A stretch of 64,000 bases of DNA from assembly GCA_008931825.1 (NCBI GenBank), contig QXVZ01004525.1, positions 96,512-160,511 on the forward strand, in the 5' to 3' direction. A program made the translations under genes and the position numbers. The stretch is from Phallusia fumigata (taxonomy: Eukaryota > Chordata > Ascidiacea > Phlebobranchia > Ascidiidae). The notes below the pieces were generated by a model. The model had not been told where the DNA came from. It did no database searches and worked only from the letters and a program-made list of their open reading frames with translations. This document shows positions 1 to 18,338 of the stretch, in pieces (positions within the stretch are counted from its first letter, which is position 1; each line of letters opens with the position of its first letter).

Positions 1-290
1 TATTGCACAATAATGACATGTTATACAAACTGTCCAAATTTCATCCAATTCAGAAACTGTTTAACTATTTGCCCCTTTTTAGGGGGCTAGTGGGGTAACC
101 ACTGGGGCTATGGGGTTCAACTAAACTCATGACACACCGCCTTGACCATATCTACCAGCTGTGAAAGTTTCATCCAAATCCATCAAACATTTCATGACAA
201 AAGTGCATGGACAAGCTGCAGGGTAGAAAAAAGAAAAAAACAAACAGAGTGAAAACAATATGTCTCCCCTTTGGGAAGGGGACCCATAAT
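1..290. repeat. Probable dispersed repeat, cut by the window edge
   Basis: AT-rich, non-coding DNA. It has the feel of a family repeat: phrases on the pattern 'gtgaaagtttcatccaaatc', a purine-rich run and a 'cccctttgggaagggg' palindrome near 255-285. No open frame of note. No second copy was found in this window, so the call rests on texture only. Confidence 0.25.
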
Positions 291-1182
291 TAGTGCATTA
301 ACCAATTCATCTTTTGTGAGCCATTTGCCTAGGACTTAAGGATTGTGTGATTTATCTAGTGGTTTTTGTGCACACTTGAACGGCCCGTCGGTCAAATAAA
401 GAAATTTCTGTCATGTGCGCCAAAACATTCCCCCCCCCCCCCCTTTTCATAAAGTTTCATTACACATTTGTTAAGAACAAAAAGCAGAATTCTCACTTTG
501 CCTTCTCAGCGGCATGTTTCCATTTCAACTTTGCCTCCACTCGCTCAAGAAGTTGGGTTTCTTTGATTAAACTCTCAGTCTTCACCGTTTCGTCAAACCT
601 TAAGCATAAAATGTCACTTCGTAAATGTTGACAAACATATTAACACAGCTGCAATAGTGCTAAAGTGTTTTTATGTTGGCATGCACTACATCCAACAGCT
701 GGCAGCAAAAACATCCAAACTGTATGGAAAATCATTCACACACACACATTCACAGGTTATAAAAAACATTTATCATTTTTATTTAGATGACTTTAGTTGC
801 AATGAAGAACAGTTTGAAATAGACCAAAATATTTGTGCCAAGGTGCTTTTGTCACCCAAGTAGCATTCAGTTTGTTTCTGGTTGCAGCTCTGATTTTTTA
901 CTTCGTTTTTGCATATAGATAGGGATGCTATATATAGAACTTCTAAAATATTCGAATTCAGAATGTAAATAATATTTTAAGAGATATGATAACAAGCTGG
1001 AAAAGTATCGCTGCACTGTCCTTTATTGCACGTTTAAAGACATTTTAAAAACTTTTACATTCCCCAAGATTGTGCATTCCCTCATACACATACACCAGTG
1101 GCACCAATTATTAGTTTTTTATAAGCCTAACATGTTTAGGGAAACAGACGCCCATGAATGGTAAAACCAAACAAACACAAGT
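291..1182. other. Intergenic, no gene seen
   Basis: Low-complexity AT-rich sequence with a run of 14 C at 430-443 and a short CA run near 739. The short open frames here have no codon structure, splice context or family resemblance that would support a gene. Confidence 0.5.
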
Positions 1183-1380
1183 TCAACCTAGTAGACAACT
1201 GCATTCTGTCACGAAGTCTTCTTGTCCTTGGCTTAAACTCTTCACTTGTCGCTGTTCCAGCCATCTTGTTCTTTTGAATTTTAGCTTGTAGCCGACTTCG
1301 TAATGTCGATCTTGGTGTACTTTTGCCAAACGGAGTACCACTCCGACTTTCTGTGTCAGTTCTCGGGCTACAAAAAGTGG
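1183..1380 (-). CDS. Candidate terminal exon of an unrecognised minus-strand gene
   Basis: On the minus strand a TTTTTGTAG acceptor-like signal at about 1381 precedes roughly 200 bases open in two frames. One frame gives a Ser/Thr/Arg-rich stretch (GTPFGKSTPRSTLRSRLQAK) typical of a disordered basic tail; the other gives a longer basic and aromatic segment. It could be the last exon of the gene whose coding part lies at 2154-2444, but no phase-consistent splice between them was found. No family was recognised, and it may be non-coding. Confidence 0.25.
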   Translation of the reverse strand, partial: PLFVARELTQKVGVVLRLAKVHQDRHYEVGYKLKFKRTRWLEQRQVKSLSQGQEDFVTECSCLLG

Positions 1381-1726
1381 GTGATTATACATGCCCTACA
1401 GTTTTTCTACAGTGCTGGTTTGTTGCAACCATGATAAAGACACAACAACCATTCAGTGTGAAGAGAATAATTCAGGTCTTCCACAAGTATTTAAACAAGA
1501 GTTTTATAGCTGAGATCAGACACTATTTTGCTCAACCAGTGCATATATTTTTTCACATAAGTTTTATGACACTTAGGTTCTGTTTAAGGGATTCCGTCAA
1601 AGCCCTTTCGGTTTTAACAGGTATTTGTCAAGAAGCAGACAGGCAAAAAGCAGCATCTGGGTGTGGCTTAAAGTCATCTAGGAATAAACCAATGTGGTCT
1701 GCCTAGACAAAAATATATTTGCAATC

Positions 1727-1810
1727 TTGCAGTCCATGCTGAAAGTCACCTGGCTGGCCCACGTGATGGGCCTCCGGAAGATGGAAGTGGAGTCCTTGGA
1801 GTCGACATAA
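1727..1810 (+). mobile_element. Small LINE-like remnant
   Basis: A locally GC-rich patch reads in one frame as ...KVTWLAHVMGLRKME... This resembles the WLGHVxRM signature found near the C-terminus of many non-LTR retrotransposon reverse-transcriptase ORFs. It is under 90 bases long, with no further coding part or tail visible. The base composition differs sharply from the surrounding AT-rich DNA, which suggests an insertion fragment. Confidence 0.3.
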
Positions 1811-2153
1811 TGTCATCAATGTATTCCTGTTTAGAGCCAGGTTTAGTGTTTTAATGCATGTTAAAGTTACACAAAACATTTTTTAAAAGTTAAATCTCAT
1901 ACAAAAAGACACTGTAATGAATTGCCACCTAATAGTATAGTAATTCTGTTCTTTGAAAACTCTTCATCAGGGTTCTTGAATAATTTACCATTACACATAT
2001 GGACATGGTGCAATGTCACAATTTGAAAACCAAAATTTTGATACATTGTTTGTCTTGAAAGCACTAATTTAAAAACATATAAACTCTAAATACATATCAA
2101 AAATAATCTTGGGACTATACCGAACCAAGAAATTATTACACCACAGGGAAATG

Positions 2154-2444
2154 TTATGTGAACTTAATTGCAGTCACCTCAGAATCCTCAACCATGCCTT
2201 GCGTTTCGTCCCTTTCCTCGGCATCTAACTTCCGTTTTGAAGCCTCCCGTCTAGACTCCATGAGGGAACGAAGACGATCTCCATCTTCTTCGCTCTCTGC
2301 TTCCTCCAGCTGCTCGGCAAGATTTTGTGTGAGGGTGTCGTCCACTGATGAAACTGTTTCATTGTTAGTTTCTGATTGGACAGTTATGTTCATCGCCCTC
2401 CTACGGGCGCGCAGTTTTTCCTTCAACAGGGGCTCAGCCATTTT
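2154..2444 (-). CDS. Unrecognised small charged protein (or first coding exon)
   Basis: A 96-residue open frame starting MAEPLLKEKLRARRR, in a good start context (AAAATGG). It is probably preceded by a splice acceptor (TTACAG) about 20-30 bases upstream, so the start would lie just inside an exon. The protein has a basic N-terminus, an acidic centre (EEAESEEDGDRLRSLMES) and a basic then acidic tail, with heptad-like Leu/Ala spacing that allows a coiled coil. A GAG|GTGACT donor near 2178 could end the exon before the stop, joining it to an exon further down the strand. It lies about 700 bases downstream of OTUD6B on the same strand. I do not recognise the family. Confidence 0.45.
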   Translation of the reverse strand, partial: KMAEPLLKEKLRARRRAMNITVQSETNNETVSSVDDTLTQNLAEQLEEAESEEDGDRLRSLMESRREASKRKLDAEERDETQGMVEDSEVTAIKFT

Positions 2445-3160
2445 GAACCTAGCCCTCACCGAAACACCTGTAATGTCTATGACTGATTTGAAATTGCACA
2501 TTATAATGTTTTTGGTATAAAAGTCAAACAAAGCAGCTTGAAAATTTATGGTGAAGTTTAAACAAATTCTATTGTCATGATAACAGTTTCTAAAACATAT
2601 TGCAGTAAAACAACAACTTAAATCATTTTAACAAGTATTGGTTCAAATAATGTTCACAGTCACTGTCTACAAAGATCAAGACAAGCATAACACAAACCCT
2701 GCTTCCATGTAAACAAAATGAATTTAACTACAGTAAGATGATAATTCTAGAAGCCTAATTGATCTATCTTATTTGTATACAATGATTAGGTAAAAAACAA
2801 TTTTACATGGAACAGTTCACAAAGCCAAACCTGTCATAGTAGCTGGCAAATGAAAAATTGAATTATCTGTCAACACATACATTTATGGTTTTATTTTGTT
2901 GCATTTTTTAACTACGTTGAACAAAAATAGGCACTTTTTGTTGTTTCAAATAAAAAGTTGACCAAAACCCTAGATAAGCACAAACACCAGTATGTTTATC
3001 ATGCAATTTAAAACTTTCTTATAGGTCACAAGCCCAAAATATTTTTTGCACATGTGAGCCAATAATAATTCTAAAACCACTGTGCTAAGGTAGTAACTAA
3101 AATTGATTATCAACTAATGTCACGCTGACATTAACTATTAGAATGTTTGTTTTACTAATA

Positions 3161-4039
3161 TTAGCTTAAATCTTTGCTTTGAGTAAAAGGCTCCACAGAG
3201 TTATAATGTTCACCAAGACCAAGTTCGTGTCGATGGTAGGTAAGAATAATAGATTTTCCACCAAATTCCTCACCCAATATTATTACTGGGGCAGTAGACT
3301 GAATAACATGAATTGGCATTTTTAAGATATGAGACAAAGCGCGTAGTTCTAACTGTCCTCCCCAAACCCCGGGCTTTTTAATGTCATCACAATACTTGGA
3401 AAATTCTTCGTTCGAAAATGGATCTCCATCATTGTTAGTCAAAAATGGCATAAAGTCACCCTTATTATTCATCAGGTAGTTAGCCACTTTTATGCGTAAC
3501 TCCAAGACATTCCAGTTTGAATCTAATTGGTCAGAAACAGCTGAGTACAAGCAATCTCCATCAGATCTGATTGGTTTTATTTTGTATTTCATGCCATCAA
3601 GAATATTTTTAATTTCCTCTTCTTCTTGGTATCTGGCGGAGTTTTTGTAATCCTCTGCAGCTTCTTCGCACATCCGAGCATGGTCTTTTGCTTTAGCAGC
3701 TTTCTTGTCTCGTTTTCGTTGAGCTTTGCTGATTTTTGGTGATTTCCTAATGCCCTCATTTGCATCTGTAATTGCTAAGTCATCCATATTTTCTGCAACA
3801 TCACCCGAGTTTGTGTAAGAGTTTTGTTGATCAAATGACTCTATTTCCTTTTCATGTCGCAACTCAAGATCCCTCTCCATTTCTGCAATTTTAATCTTGG
3901 ATTGTTTGGCTTGTTTTTTATCGCCTTTTGGAACATTCTTTTTAATGGACTGAATTTCAGCTTGCAAGGCTTTTTTTTCTTTTCGATGCCTTGTAATAAG
4001 CATTTCTCTCTCATCACAACACTCATTTGTTTCAGACAT
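3161..4039 (-). CDS. OTUD6B: OTU-domain deubiquitinase OTUD6B
   Basis: A 292-residue protein in one uninterrupted exon. OTUD6B-type proteases cleave ubiquitin chains. The N-terminal half is the family's charged coiled coil (TRHRKEKKALQAEIQSIKK, then KISKAQRKRDKKA). The C-terminal half is the OTU fold: the catalytic Cys lies in SDGDCLYSA (Cys about 163, with the loop Asp at 160), followed by WGGQLELRALSHIL and the catalytic His in GLGEHYNSV (His about 278). I chose the MSETNE start because it puts the RHRKEKK motif at the family's usual distance and gives the usual length of about 290; an in-frame ATG 22 codons upstream (4105) is possible but probably lies in the 5' leader. Human OTUD6B is multi-exon, so a single exon here suggests intron loss or a retrocopy. 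It is divergent from the ZNF474-like gene. Confidence 0.95.
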   Translation of the reverse strand: MSETNECCDEREMLITRHRKEKKALQAEIQSIKKNVPKGDKKQAKQSKIKIAEMERDLELRHEKEIESFDQQNSYTNSGDVAENMDDLAITDANEGIRKSPKISKAQRKRDKKAAKAKDHARMCEEAAEDYKNSARYQEEEEIKNILDGMKYKIKPIRSDGDCLYSAVSDQLDSNWNVLELRIKVANYLMNNKGDFMPFLTNNDGDPFSNEEFSKYCDDIKKPGVWGGQLELRALSHILKMPIHVIQSTAPVIILGEEFGGKSIILTYHRHELGLGEHYNSVEPFTQSKDLS

Positions 4040-10275
<6,236 letters not shown>

Positions 10276-11033
10276 AAGCCCTGTTGACATGTACAACTTT
10301 GACGTCATACACCTGTTTCAATAGAGCTCAGTATGGTCAATGTATAAATGGCCTATTTTTATTTGGTGGTTAACTGCCATGTAAAATAAAAAACTGATTT
10401 GGTTTTCGCTAATCCAAACAATTCTTTGTAAAAGTATTAGGCAAAGTTGTGCATGAAACTAGTGCTAAAGTTCATTCTTTGTTGACAAGCAGTAAAAGTT
10501 TTGCTAACAATTCTGCCTCCACTGTTTTTAGTTTGATTGAGGTTCTGCCATGTGTACAGTGCAGCATTTTTCATTGTCTCATTCTTTTCTATGTGCAACT
10601 GTGAAACTTCTTGTAATTTTTGTCAGCTGTGACTGATTGCACATGTCTATGATATTTTTATTTTTGTACTCGATGGAATCTTGTCTTTACCATGAGTTTT
10701 TTGTTTGTCTAACACATTTCTTAGTCTCATATCTAATCTAAATAAACCTGTATTTTGCAAAGATTAAATAAGATAAAATACAGCATCATTGTACCATTAT
10801 TTCATAACCTATTAGCTCACAGGTAGCAAATTAGTAAAAATTTAGTGTTTTAACACAATTTTATTTAAAAAGGCATTGAAATTAATGTTTGCACACATAT
10901 TTTATTGTTTTGCCGCACCAAACCAGCACAAAAATACTGTAAAGAACACAATAAATATACAAATCGTATGTAGCGTTCAAACAAGAAACAGCACAGACGA
11001 CATGATTGCACTTGTACTACAAAAAACTAGAGT
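10276..11033. other. Convergent intergenic region (3' ends of ZNF474-like and QPRT)
   Basis: AT-rich and non-coding. Holds AATAAA-type signals for the plus-strand gene at 10385 and 10741. No further gene is seen. Confidence 0.5.
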
Positions 11034-11039
11034 TTTATT
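11034..11039 (-). terminator. QPRT polyadenylation signal
   Basis: AATAAA on the minus strand, about 20 bases after the QPRT stop codon. This implies a very short 3' UTR. Confidence 0.6.
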
Positions 11040-11057
11040 CCGCTAAAAAGTCAGATA

Positions 11058-12891
<1,834 letters not shown>

Positions 12892-14232
12892 TTCCAAAAT
12901 TGCCTGCTGCGATCTTGTAACACTCAAACCGTGCGTCGTTTTAATTTTCCAGGAACATCGCACAATAATTCAGTTTAGTAGCTAAACTGTGTATGCATAA
13001 ATACAAACTTTGATATTAGGCGCCTTTATTTAATTCTTATCGCTGGTGCATGCGTCGAAAGTCCAACCAATATTTCCTAAAGCGTCGCATTGAAAAACGT
13101 TTAAGAAACACTGTTGTGTAACGCATGAATTCCGAATACGCACGCTTAATTGAGCACCGTTGTCAACAAAACGAAATTTTAGGTTCTGGGAAAACATTGC
13201 ACATAAAACAATGTTCAAAAGACGCTGTACACTCTTCAAATTGCCACTGCAAGTGACAACAAAATCTCTTACAACGATCCTTTAGGACATATTGGTATGT
13301 CTCTTTGAACAGCACGTCCCAAAAATGAATTCACAGACAAAAAACAACTCAATGTTTTGCATAAAAAGGAATAATTGGTTGCAGAAACTTGTTTCCATGC
13401 CTAAAAGTTTTCTTGGGAAAAAAACGATCGTCGATGGCCAATACACTCTGTTTGCGGAAATTAGCGATTAGTCCCACCACCTGTCCAACCTACAGAGCGC
13501 CTTAAAGAAAGCCTTGGATACGCCCATGGCTGTGTAAGTATTTTTGTCGAATATGCGCCACTGACATTGATAGAATGCCAGCACTGCGAAGAAGAGCTGC
13601 AAATCCGCAGCATTCGTGCACGTATGCGTGTAACAGTTAAAAAATTGATGCAGGAAGTCTGTGATTCTTATATGTCACGATTACGTTTTTTACCAACACT
13701 GTGCAGACTATAACGTGATATGCATCAAGAGCCGCAACAGTAACCAGGAAGGTAATTTTGCACCCTTTACACTTTTTGATGACCATAATTTGTTTCAGTC
13801 GCTTTTCGACAGCAAACGGGAAGCATTTATGCAGCAGACAAGGCGGGCAAGGTTTTGATGTTGAAAACGTATAATTTGCTTACCACGCAAAAGAATCTCA
13901 AAGTGAACCCAGAACGTGCATTAATGTTCTTGGGTAAAGTTTATACCTAAGGTAAACTGTGTTTTATTTTGGTAGATATGTCTTTTAATGTTTAGCAAGT
14001 TAATGTATTTTTTAAGCATGCAGAGTTATATATCAGGTTTAGTGGTGTTTCAATCTTAAAGCAGAAGTGTTTGTAGTGTTTGTAGGTTGTCGCAAGCAGC
14101 CTTTGACATTTCGGCGTTTCAAAACAAAACTGGCAACTCTATAAAGAAGACAGAATATTTAAAAATCTGAAGCACTTATCGCTTATGCATGCAATTTACA
14201 GGTGGTAATTCGAACAACTAAATTAATCTAAC
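12892..14232. other. Intergenic upstream of QPRT and of four-TM gene A
   Basis: No gene seen. The stretch 13789-13872 resembles 21425-21512 upstream of gene C (shared words around 'cttttcgacagcaa' and 'ttgaaaac'), so part of the upstream flank was carried along when the membrane-protein array duplicated. Otherwise AT-rich and featureless. Confidence 0.45.
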
Positions 14233-14988
14233 ATGCCTTTGTTTGACTCTCTGCTGCTGAAATATGACATTGATGTTTTTTTCGAAACCATGATTTCGTC
14301 AGCACTTTCTTTCATGACTGCATCTGTCGTTGTTTTACTCAGCTCATACAATCAGAATTACGTGGCTTGTGAACTTGCATCAAACAAAACAAATGGAATA
14401 GTCAAAAGTTGTACGGTTGGTGACCAGATTGTAAAAGAGTGCGTCAGAAGATATTTTGTGCTGCAAACAGTCGCCTACTTGCCGTTTTCACTTGGTTACA
14501 TTCTCCTTTTCATGGTTGGGTGCCAGTTACTTTGGCCAAAAATGTCAAAAATTACAAAAATTTTGGTGAAATTTCGTAGTGCATGCGAATTTCAATGCGA
14601 AGTTGGAGAGAACGAAGAGTCACAAGAAATATTTCTGTCTCTAAAAAATAGCAAAGAATTTTTAAAATCATTACGAATTCACTTTGCAGTTTATGGATTA
14701 ATGAGTATAATTGTCATAATATTTGGCTCTATGTTTGCTATTTTTGCTGAAAACAGGCACTCCTGCACAATTAACAAATGCGACTACCTATGCTTTTGTA
14801 CTCAGTACTTTGTAACAAGAATAATTTGCCTAACAATCGTTGGCATGGCCTTGATTATAATGACAATTAGTTTCTTCATGGTTCGGTTAACCACAAGTAC
14901 ACACAACGATTACTATCTTCTAAAACAAATATACCGGTGGTCCAGTGTTCCATTAAGATTTAAAGACCCCGATAAATTGACATACTAA
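14233..14988 (+). CDS. Four-TM protein A, LRRC8/pannexin-like topology, no LRRs
   Basis: A single-exon gene for 251 residues, first of the tandem family. It has four hydrophobic helices at about 20-38, 77-100, 150-172 and 192-218. The 1-2 loop has Cys 46, 60 and 70 plus a glycosylation sequon at 51-53. The 3-4 loop is Cys-rich (HSCTINKCDYLCFC, Cys 178, 183, 187, 189). The loop between helices 2 and 3 is long and charged (FRSACEF, VGENEE). The short tail holds HNDYYLLKQIYRWSS and KDPDKLT. This order (short N-tail, Cys-bearing loop, long middle loop, Cys-bearing loop, then an ND(Y/F)xxxL tail motif) resembles the membrane part of LRRC8 and more loosely pannexins/innexins. No signal peptide or LRR is present. 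Family assignment is inference from pattern; an unrelated tunicate-specific four-TM family is the alternative. Confidence 0.85.
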   Translation: MPLFDSLLLKYDIDVFFETMISSALSFMTASVVVLLSSYNQNYVACELASNKTNGIVKSCTVGDQIVKECVRRYFVLQTVAYLPFSLGYILLFMVGCQLLWPKMSKITKILVKFRSACEFQCEVGENEESQEIFLSLKNSKEFLKSLRIHFAVYGLMSIIVIIFGSMFAIFAENRHSCTINKCDYLCFCTQYFVTRIICLTIVGMALIIMTISFFMVRLTTSTHNDYYLLKQIYRWSSVPLRFKDPDKLTY

Positions 14989-16257
14989 AAACACCGTATG
15001 CCGTCCGATCAACAAATGTAAATGGAGAATATGTGATGCTGGATGTTTTTTTAGCATTTGTAGGTTTCGTCTGAAACGTTGTGTCTAAAGCTTTCCTATT
15101 GTCATTTTGAAGAAATGACAAATATTTGTAATCAAGACTTTGTTTTTTGTCGTTTCGTAGTCTTTCTTGATTAACAACACAAATGGCTGCAAGTGTATGT
15201 TGTGTTTTATACGATCATTGTACAAACGACCCATCCGGCCAACCGTTGTTTTTGCGGTGGCATTGTACTGTGTCACTATAACCTCTATGACTAAGCCATG
15301 ATAACTTGGCCCAATCCAAGAAACTAAGTTGTACAAAAAACACATCCAACCATTTCTTATAAAAGCTAACAGTCTCCCGCGTTTTCGGACCCATGCAGTT
15401 ATGTTGCCATTCGCACTTTTAAGGGTGCGGCTGTCGCAGTTTTAACCATTGTGCCCCTAATTTGTTGTGTTCTTGTCTTATATTCAACCGTGGAGTTTTT
15501 GCAACTGTTTTCTGTTTCTCTACAGCATTACAATGATTTTTTTTAACTGATTGTTGTTTTTATGCACAAAAGCGAAATTTTAAACAACACCATACAATGT
15601 AGTGCTTTTTAGGAGTGGCAGTATGATACACTTCTGGCAAATGGCCGCTGGTAAAGAAATCACAACGAGTCAGGCAGGTAGTATAGTCGTTACAAAAATT
15701 TATCACAGATCTGTAGGCTGCAGAAAGTTGAACGGTGTTAAAAAAAAGTTAAATTAATTTTCGAAGCGTAAAACGCATCTATTGTCCATCAATAGATTAA
15801 TTTTCAAGACCGAGAGTGCAGTCAATTTTATTGCTGCCAGAGCTCTGCTGAACATGAAAAAAAGGTGGATTGTGAAGGTGGCGGTGCGGAGCTGCAGCAC
15901 TCTCTGGAGTCACTACATCATTGTTACTAACCAATAACCAGCCCGTTCTAGCACAACAAGTTTTTTTGGGAAGGTACCACTGCAAACTGGTGCGAAAAAA
16001 CGACAATAAACAAGAACTAAAATACGGTGCACAACTTTTTTGTGCTATGCAGGGAATAAACCATGAGAGGCAAGTAAATCGAATCAGAAAACAGACCGGA
16101 CTGACTTTCATCACCCAAAACTCTTTTTTCACCTGCAGCTATCATTAGCCGACCCTTCTTTGTATATTTATTAAACAGTTTGTTTTAAATTTCAGAATTG
16201 CGATACTACACAAAGCATTAAACATAAACATTTAGCTGACAAGTGTCGATTTCCCAA
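14989..16257. repeat. 3' flank of gene A, duplicated behind gene B
   Basis: No gene. The region 15105-15640 matches 19555-20000 behind gene B along most of its length, with many differences and small gaps: the 'aaatatttgtaat(c/t)aaga' block, then 'ttttaaccattgtgc', then 'tttctgtttct' blocks in the same order. The array therefore duplicated as units including several hundred bases of 3' DNA. Open frames near 15797-16148 look random. Confidence 0.6.
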
Positions 16258-16456
16258 ACTCGTTGACTGACGTAAGATCCGCCGTGGAAAACGGGAGATT
16301 TATCGGCCAAAGCACAGAGGTAGGCTAACCGGGCATTTTAGGGGAAGTGACTATCTCCGTTTTGGGGACAAAACGGCTGAATATTTCCGATTCTACCAAT
16401 GTTTAGGTGGGAAAATGGACATTACGAGGCTAACATAAACAATGATGCAACGTCTC
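16258..16456. repeat. About 200-bp repeat shared by the A-B and B-C spacers
   Basis: Clearly homologous to 20920-21114, sharing 'cgccgtggaaaacgggagat', 'ttatcggccaaag' and 'gattctaccaatgtttaggt' in the same order and orientation. Each copy lies about 1.3-1.5 kb after the preceding gene's stop, as expected for part of the tandem unit rather than independent insertions. No coding sense was found. Confidence 0.7.
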
Positions 16457-16874
16457 TAAAACCCACCCTTTATGCCGTTTCCGAAAAGCCCAAATTCGTC
16501 ATTCTACCGGCGGGGGCGCTTCACTTAATATTCAGTTGAAATTCATAACCCGCGCGTATTGCCGCCGCCGAGCTTGCCAGCTCAAGACTGCTAGACAGGT
16601 CCGTTGGTTTCCCTCTTGTCATGAGGTACTCGCGACTCTCGCCGGAACCAGATCGATGATTACCCCCAGTTTCCTGGAGAACTACTGATTCAACTCGTGA
16701 AGGCCGGACTGATCGAGAGTCATTACCATTAATATTTTCATTATTTCTTTAGTTGGTGACATTCTAAAAATGTGAAATTTACCTAGTAAAAACAACTACA
16801 AATATACTTAGACCGTTTCAACAAAATATGTTAGGCAATGCATTTGTCGCAGTGCCATGGAACGTTTTTGTCGC

Positions 16875-17571
16875 TTACGTTTTCATATTTTTCATAGTGT
16901 GTATTGTGCACAAATGTAAAAACGGTTTATTTATCATCCTGTGCGATGCTTTTCCCGTTACCACGTTAAAACAACTCTCCAAATATGTCTCAAGGCTCTC
17001 CTCAAAAAAACAGGACAAAACTGAAAGAATTAAAGCAAGGCTTCCCATCGCAAATAAAAAGCCGAGGACGAGATTTACCACAAATTCGATTTTCGTCGCT
17101 TTTGAACGACATTATAAAGTTTTTTGTTGACGCGGCGTTATGCGAATTTGTTACGTATGTCTCGACAGCAAGAGGCGCCCTACCCTTAAAGGGATGACGA
17201 ACCACAATTTCATACGCGTAAAAAGGCTTGCAATTAGAGACGCCCATTATAATACCACCCGTTGCATCGATGTATGCAGCGTCAAACTCTGTCCGGTCAT
17301 GAAAAATTCTTAGAGTATCCTCAGACCACAACATAACAGAACGCGGCTCGCCACACCATTTCCTTAGAACACCTGGCATCTTTTCCCCAACTTTGTTGTC
17401 TCGCTGAGTTTCAAACATTTTTTGCAACGCTGCTACCTCGCATTTATCGGGTACAATAATCTTTCTTGCCTCATATCTGACACAGGAAACCCTTCGTTGG
17501 AAAATGTTGTGTGCAAATTTTGTTGTCTTGTGGTGTTTGGTTCGCGAGATATTTGGGTTGAAAGTTGGCAC
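16875..17571 (-). pseudogene. Transposase fragment, DDE type, frameshifted
   Basis: The main open frame (17571-17002) reads ...FDAAYIDATGGIIMGVSNCK... then YEIVVRHPFKG, ETYVTNSHNAAS and FICDGKPCFNS. The spacing of DATGG and CDGK fits the first two acidic catalytic positions of MULE-type DDE transposases. The frame is then lost. An overlapping frame (from about 17020 down to 16875) carries on with SLETYLESCFNVVTGKA and HLCTIHTMKNMK, the HLCxxHxMK pattern found after the second Asp. No third catalytic Glu or N-terminal zinc-binding part is visible. This is a dead DNA transposon gene. The MULE assignment comes from motif memory. Confidence 0.6.
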
Positions 17572-17575
17572 TTTG
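17497..17575. repeat. Direct repeat copy 1 (partner at 17709-17788)
   Basis: About 79 bases nearly identical to 17709-17788 in the same orientation, sharing 'ttggttcgcgagatatttgg' and 'gttgaaagttggcact'. Copy 1 is inside the MULE-like element, just within its right terminal repeat; copy 2 is outside. That suggests a local duplication or a second related element end. Confidence 0.75.
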
Positions 17576-17708
17576 GGCTGGGGGCCTACGATTGTTTGCT
17601 GGCAAGCTCGGCGGCGGCAATACGCGCGGGTTATTAATATTCATAAGCATATTAATATTCGGTGTTTTAATATTTTTTCAAACGGTTTGCGTCAATCGCT
17701 TGTGAGTT

Positions 17709-17788
17709 CGTTGGAAAGTGTTGTGTGTGAATTTTGTTGTCTTGCAGTGATTGGTTCGCGAGATATTTGGGTTGAAAGTTGGCACTTT
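17709..17788. repeat. Direct repeat copy 2 (partner at 17497-17575)
   Basis: Second copy of the repeat, 212 bases after the first and outside the 37-bp terminal repeat. Its presence here means the element's right boundary may be more complex than the inverted repeat alone suggests. Confidence 0.75.
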
Positions 17789-18338
17789 TTTGTTTGCAGG
17801 GTCGGTTTTGACGCTGTTTGCTCAAAGAACTTTGATTACTGAGATTGGCACTTCCAAAGAAAAGGGACCCGATTTTACACCTGAAGGCATTTGGTTTGTT
17901 GAAATGACAAATAAACTGCTAATATCACTCTCTTGCATTTGACAATAGAGCACAACAACTTCCTGAATCACTGTCTGCTTGCAAAAGCAAAACCGCTTCC
18001 CAAAAAGCAAATTTTCTCATCTTCTTCGTTTGTGTACAAGTCAAAACATGAACAAAGACCAATGAAACCTCGGCAACGCACTACGGTAGTCTCCAAGCAG
18101 TCGTTAGAACTCACTCAAGCGCAAAAATTAACAAAAAAACAGTCGAAAATTTGAAACTCAATATAGCTTATTTTTTCTTGGTTTGTTTTTTCAACAAAAC
18201 ATAATTATTTTTTTTTCAACTATAAACCTATATTTTTTTGCAGTTAAAAGAATACTTACATACATACTTTTTTAAAACACCCCGCATGTAGAAAAAACTC
18301 GCACTAATAAGCTCTCAATCGCTGTGTGAATAAGTGGT

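Larger units (their letters stand above)
16534..17633 (-). mobile_element. Decayed MULE-like DNA transposon with 37-bp perfect terminal repeats
   Basis: A perfect 37-bp inverted repeat lies at 16545-16581 and 17598-17634. It is GC-rich (CCCGCGCGTATTGCCGCCGC) in AT-rich surroundings. Outside it, weaker inverted similarity continues and TTAATATTC appears on both sides (16525-16533; 17634-17642 and again 17652-17660), a candidate 9-bp target duplication of the size MULEs make. The interior carries a broken minus-strand transposase (separate entry). At about 1.1 kb it is much shorter than an autonomous MULE. It lies in the A-B spacer but not at the matching place in B-C, so it inserted after that duplication. 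Confidence 0.7.

Noticed and set aside
17933-18154. 73-codon Lys/Gln-rich frame
   Set aside because: Low-complexity, no paralogue behind the other array genes, no splice support.
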